Below are positions 61,164-64,000 of a DNA stretch of 64,000 nt, one piece after another. The position numbers and the translations under genes were made by a program. Below the pieces are notes generated by a model. That model made no database searches. It was not told where the DNA came from and saw nothing but the letters and a program-made list of their open reading frames with translations. Source of the DNA: Bacillota bacterium. GTDB taxonomy: Bacteria; Bacillota; Bacilli; Paenibacillales; Paenibacillaceae. The DNA lies in contig JAEWPC010000071.1 of the NCBI GenBank assembly GCA_023460795.1, forward strand, positions 5,941 to 69,940. The letters run 5' to 3'. Numbering within the stretch: the stretch's first letter is position 1; the number at the start of each line of letters is the position of its first letter.

Positions 61164-61230
61164 GCATATCCTTGATTCTCCAGACGGTCAGACGTATGAT
61201 CGTAATGAATTCAAGGAGAAGAGGAGAACA

Positions 61231-62205
61231 ATGGTAGGCTTTCGTGTCATCAAGACGGCCGTTGCCGCGCTTTTCGCGATCTACACGGCATATCTGGTTG
61301 GAGCAGACAATCCGCTCGGAGCCGGCTTGCTGGCTATCCTGGGCGTGGAAACGACGAGATGGCGCGGACTCCGGTCCGTGTTCGCCCGATTCATGGCTTC
61401 GGTGTTCGGGCTCCTTCTTGCCTCCGTATTGTTCGAGGCGATCGGCTTTCAGATCTGGGTATTATCGATCTACATCTTAATCGCGTATCCGGCTCTGGCT
61501 AGAATCGGGCTCAAAGACGGTATCGTAACGGGCTCCGTCGTCGTATTCCATCTGTTCGCCAGCGGTAATGTCGATGCGTTCACGATCGGAACGGAAATGG
61601 CGCTGCTGTTAATCGGGCTCGGTTGGGCGACGGTGCTCAATCTGGTCTACATGCCGAAGGAAGGGAAGGCGCTCGAAAGGCTGCGGCACGAGACGGAGTC
61701 GGGATTTTCGGCGATTTTCCGGGAACTGGCGATTCATCTAAGAGATCCGGATAACGTGTGGGCCGGCGAAGAAGTGCTGGTCTCGTCCAAGGCGATCGAC
61801 GATGGCATCGAGACGGCGAGAAGGGCGCGCGAAAACCGGCTCATTCCGCAGGACGAACCGTGGCTCGTCTATTTTCATATGAGGAAAAGCCAGCTCGAAT
61901 CGATCCAGCTGATGATGGAGTCGGTCGCGTTCGTCTCCCGGCACGTGCCGCAAGCGGAGCTGATCGCCCGGCTGTTCGACCGGTTGACCGAAGACGTGAG
62001 ATCGGAATTTTACGAGGGCGAGACGGAGCGCGGATTAGACGAATTGGATGCGAGTTTCCGAGGAATGCCGCTGCCCGCGACCCGCGACGAGTTCGAGACG
62101 AGAGCCGCTCTCTTCCAATTAACGAGGGAATTGCGTCGCTATTTGTCTATCGCCAGCCGCGTCAAAAAACGGAAGTCTCGTTCCGCTCCGTCGATCATAC
62201 AATGA
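61231..62205 (+). CDS. Aromatic acid exporter (ArAE)-family membrane protein
   Basis: 324-residue protein. The N-terminal half has about five hydrophobic segments beginning VIKTAVAALFAIYTAYLVG, as in ArAE proteins (YgaW-like group), followed by a cytoplasmic charged helical domain. GAGGAG lies before ATG 61231; the upstream in-frame ATG at 61141 overlaps the preceding gene. It starts 67 bases after the BtrH-like gene. The exported compound is unknown. Confidence 0.8.
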   Translation: MVGFRVIKTAVAALFAIYTAYLVGADNPLGAGLLAILGVETTRWRGLRSVFARFMASVFGLLLASVLFEAIGFQIWVLSIYILIAYPALARIGLKDGIVTGSVVVFHLFASGNVDAFTIGTEMALLLIGLGWATVLNLVYMPKEGKALERLRHETESGFSAIFRELAIHLRDPDNVWAGEEVLVSSKAIDDGIETARRARENRLIPQDEPWLVYFHMRKSQLESIQLMMESVAFVSRHVPQAELIARLFDRLTEDVRSEFYEGETERGLDELDASFRGMPLPATRDEFETRAALFQLTRELRRYLSIASRVKKRKSRSAPSIIQ

Positions 62206-62305
62206 GTCGTAAATGCTCTGTGCAGGCTCTACATTTTTGTCACTCTAGACGAATGTCCTGCATAGACTTTAAGTGACTTGATCGTATGGAGGAGGTCTAC
62301 CGACA

Positions 62306-62869
62306 ATGGCTATTGCGGATAAACGGCTGCAGTGCAGGGAAATCATCACGAAGGCGGTTTGCGGAAAAGGCCGGAAGTTCCAGGCGGTTTCCCATACCGT
62401 GACGCCGCCGCACCACCCGACCAGCATACTGGGCGCGTGGATCATCAATCACCAGTATGAAGCGGTGAAATCGGGGGACGGAATCGAGGTAATCGGGTCA
62501 TACGATATTAACATCTGGTATTCGTACAGCAAGAATTCGCAGACGGATGTTGCCAAGGAGACGATCTCGTACGTTGAGCTCGTTCCTCTATCGTACGTTG
62601 ACCCGAAACATCGCGCCTCCACGGAAGAGGTCTCTGCGGAGGCAACGCAGGAGCCTAACTGCGTGGAAGCGACGATTACTGCCAACGGTTCGTCGGTCTC
62701 GATCCGCGTCGAACGGGAATTCGCCGTGGAGATGGTGGCGGAGACGAAGGTGTGCGTCGCGGTATGCCCGGGTGGCTGCGACGACGATGGAAAAGACGGA
62801 GATTTCTCACTTGGCGACGACGGAGATTTCGAAGATCTCGATTCCGATCTGTTAGACGACGAGTTATAA
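62306..62869 (+). CDS. cotE: Outer spore coat protein CotE
   Basis: 187-residue morphogenetic spore-coat protein. Conserved blocks match Bacillus CotE: CREIITKAVCGKGRKF, HPTSILGAWIINHQYEA and YDINIWYSYS. The C-terminus is strongly acidic (DDD, GDFEDLDSDLLDDEL), as is usual. GGAGGAGGT is upstream of the ATG. A sporulation promoter is expected, but none was clear in the 100-base gap. It shows that the organism forms endospores. Confidence 0.93.
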   Translation: MAIADKRLQCREIITKAVCGKGRKFQAVSHTVTPPHHPTSILGAWIINHQYEAVKSGDGIEVIGSYDINIWYSYSKNSQTDVAKETISYVELVPLSYVDPKHRASTEEVSAEATQEPNCVEATITANGSSVSIRVEREFAVEMVAETKVCVAVCPGGCDDDGKDGDFSLGDDGDFEDLDSDLLDDEL

Positions 62870-63077
62870 TCGGTTCGGTCTTTAGGCCGGTACTTATGTC
62901 TATGCTGAAGCGGAACAGAAGTCGAGGGCGAATGCCCGATGTAGACGGTGGGAAAAGCCTGTTTTCGGCGCTGGCCGGCGCAGGCTCCATGGAAATGAAC
63001 ACGGAACAGGGTCATTCGGCTTCGGCGGACTATCGCCAGCGGGACGGCCCTTCCCGTTTTTTCGGGGGGAATCGTTC

Positions 63078-64000
63078 GTGGGCGAACATGCGGGGCAAGA
63101 GGGGCGGGTATGGTTGGATCGCGGAAGCGGCGGCGTTGCGCGATGGATGGAATGGTCCGGTATCCCCGTCCTTCAGGAACGGGCTCGAGCGACGCTGAGG
63201 GACAACGATTGCGTGCTGCTTACATCGGTATCCCCTTCGCTCAGGGAAGGGGTGCAAGGGGGGCATGTTCCATCATTATCCCATTGGGTCAGGGACGGCT
63301 CTCGGGAGGGGCGAGCCTCATCGTTATCCCCTTGGCTCATGAACGGCCGTGCCAGGCAGTTCGCGTCTCTTGCGCCCGCGGAAATCGAGCGGAGGGTGCT
63401 GCGGGAAGGGTTGTCCGCTCGGATGGAAGGCGAGACGGTTGACGGGCGGGACTATTCGGGACGTCGGTTTTCCGCCGGCATCTTTGATCTATCGGTCATC
63501 GAGGTGCGCCGCATCGTTCACCAAGCTAGGTACATAACGGACGGACAGCGCGGTACCCCCGTTGACGATCGGCTACGCAACATTATTGCGAAGGCGGCCG
63601 TACGCGCCTTATATGCGCTTGGGTTAGACTTCGGAGAAGTCGATCTCGAGCTGGACGATTGGGGGCGGGCGACGATCCTGGACGTTCGCTCTCACTATGC
63701 TCGGCTGTCCGCGGAGGGCGAAGCCGACCTTGCCGCAGCCGTATCCGCGTTCGCTTCGTCATGGGCCGTAGAGACGGGGCAGGGCGTTCGCGTCACGCTC
63801 GGCGCGGATCCCGAATTCGTCATGCTCCGGCCGGACGGCGCTCTTGTTCCCGCGTCGCGGTATTTGCCGCGGGACGGCGACGCGGGCTGCGACTCCGTCG
63901 TCATCCGCGGGGTCCGCCGCTGGCCGCTCGCCGAGCTGCGGCCGACTCCCGCGACGGAGCCGGCGGCCGTCGCCGCGGATTTGCGCCGCCTGCTGGCGGT
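63078..64000 (+). CDS. Putative amidoligase-domain protein (3' end outside window)
   Basis: The correct frame is read from GTG at 63078, with GGGGGGA at 63064-63070 seven bases upstream; it stays open to the window end (307 codons). The product resembles the COOH-NH2 ligase-like (amidoligase) proteins found next to cotE in Paenibacillus, with LYALGLDFGEVDLEL, then LGADPEFVMLRPDG, VPASRYLP, GCDSVVIRG and PLAELRP. A 48-base imperfect repeat falls in its N-terminal part. Other open frames here are shadows. Function may be ligation of a polymer on or in the spore coat, by context only. Confidence 0.7.
   Translation, partial: MGEHAGQEGRVWLDRGSGGVARWMEWSGIPVLQERARATLRDNDCVLLTSVSPSLREGVQGGHVPSLSHWVRDGSREGRASSLSPWLMNGRARQFASLAPAEIERRVLREGLSARMEGETVDGRDYSGRRFSAGIFDLSVIEVRRIVHQARYITDGQRGTPVDDRLRNIIAKAAVRALYALGLDFGEVDLELDDWGRATILDVRSHYARLSAEGEADLAAAVSAFASSWAVETGQGVRVTLGADPEFVMLRPDGALVPASRYLPRDGDAGCDSVVIRGVRRWPLAELRPTPATEPAAVAADLRRLLA
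63229..63343 (+). repeat. 48-bp imperfect repeats inside the amidoligase-like gene
   Basis: TATCCCCTTCGCTCAGGGA (63229), TATCCCATTGGGTCAGGGA (63277) and TATCCCCTTGGCTCATGAA (63325) recur at exactly 48-base spacing, which keeps the frame (16 codons). A fourth similar stretch, TATCCCCGTCCTTCAGGAA, lies 68 bases earlier at 63161. Confidence 0.65.

Noticed and set aside
62752..63198. 148-codon open frame after cotE
   Set aside because: It begins inside cotE, and the frame with the amidoligase motifs and a good Shine-Dalgarno is the one starting at 63078.
63229..63343. CRISPR or transposon end repeats
   Set aside because: The 48-base repeats keep the reading frame of a coding region and lack flanking inverted ends.

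Overview
The window looks like chromosomal DNA of a Gram-positive, endospore-forming, moderately GC-rich Paenibacillaceae bacterium (Paenibacillus or Cohnella type). The support is strong GGAGG-type ribosome binding sites with frequent TTG/GTG starts, a cotE spore-coat gene, lipoprotein signal peptides, YesM/YesN plus LplB/LplC-type sugar transport genes, and an efeUOB iron locus under a Fur box. I see no rRNA, tRNA, insertion sequence, prophage or CRISPR array. No stretch without a gene reaches 300 bases.

Layout. 1-8.5 kb: 3' half of a dynamin-like GTPase, a heterodimeric ABC exporter, an SGNH hydrolase and an ABC-2 exporter. 8.6-13.3 kb: parE-parC (topoisomerase IV) with a long imperfect palindrome between them. 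13.3-23 kb: small regulators and housekeeping genes: MarR, a CapA-like lipoprotein, an RlmI-like methyltransferase, a divergent two-component pair with overlapping promoters, an XRE repressor with an operator inside its own promoter, an SDR, a Dabb protein and an MFS exporter. 22.9-38.8 kb: a carbohydrate locus with an AraC regulator, a GH31 alpha-xylosidase (YicI type), a GH3 beta-glycosidase, YesM/YesN sensor and regulator, two sugar ABC permeases, a solute-binding lipoprotein and a GH95 alpha-L-fucosidase. These activities together match fucosylated xyloglucan oligosaccharides. 38.8-39.1 kb: four copies of a 25-bp palindromic intergenic repeat, then a DUF3888 secreted protein with an apparent ATA start. 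39.6-45 kb: DUF1697, a padR-HAAS-membrane-repeat operon, an M29 aminopeptidase, a VOC protein, a DUF6530/GIY-YIG pair and a LysE exporter. 45-51.7 kb: a STAND-like ATPase divergent from speD, a LURP-one protein, a YcaQ-like protein, a 59-residue protein, DUF3231 and an aldo/keto reductase. 51.8-55.9 kb: Fur-box-controlled efeU-efeO-efeB. 56-64 kb: DUF2653, a Gly-rich membrane protein, DUF309, beta-carbonic anhydrase, a HesB-like protein, M32 carboxypeptidase, a BtrH-like protein, an ArAE-type membrane protein, cotE, and the start of an amidoligase-like gene that runs off the window.

Start codons were chosen from Shine-Dalgarno placement. Family names come from recognising motifs and were not checked by any search.
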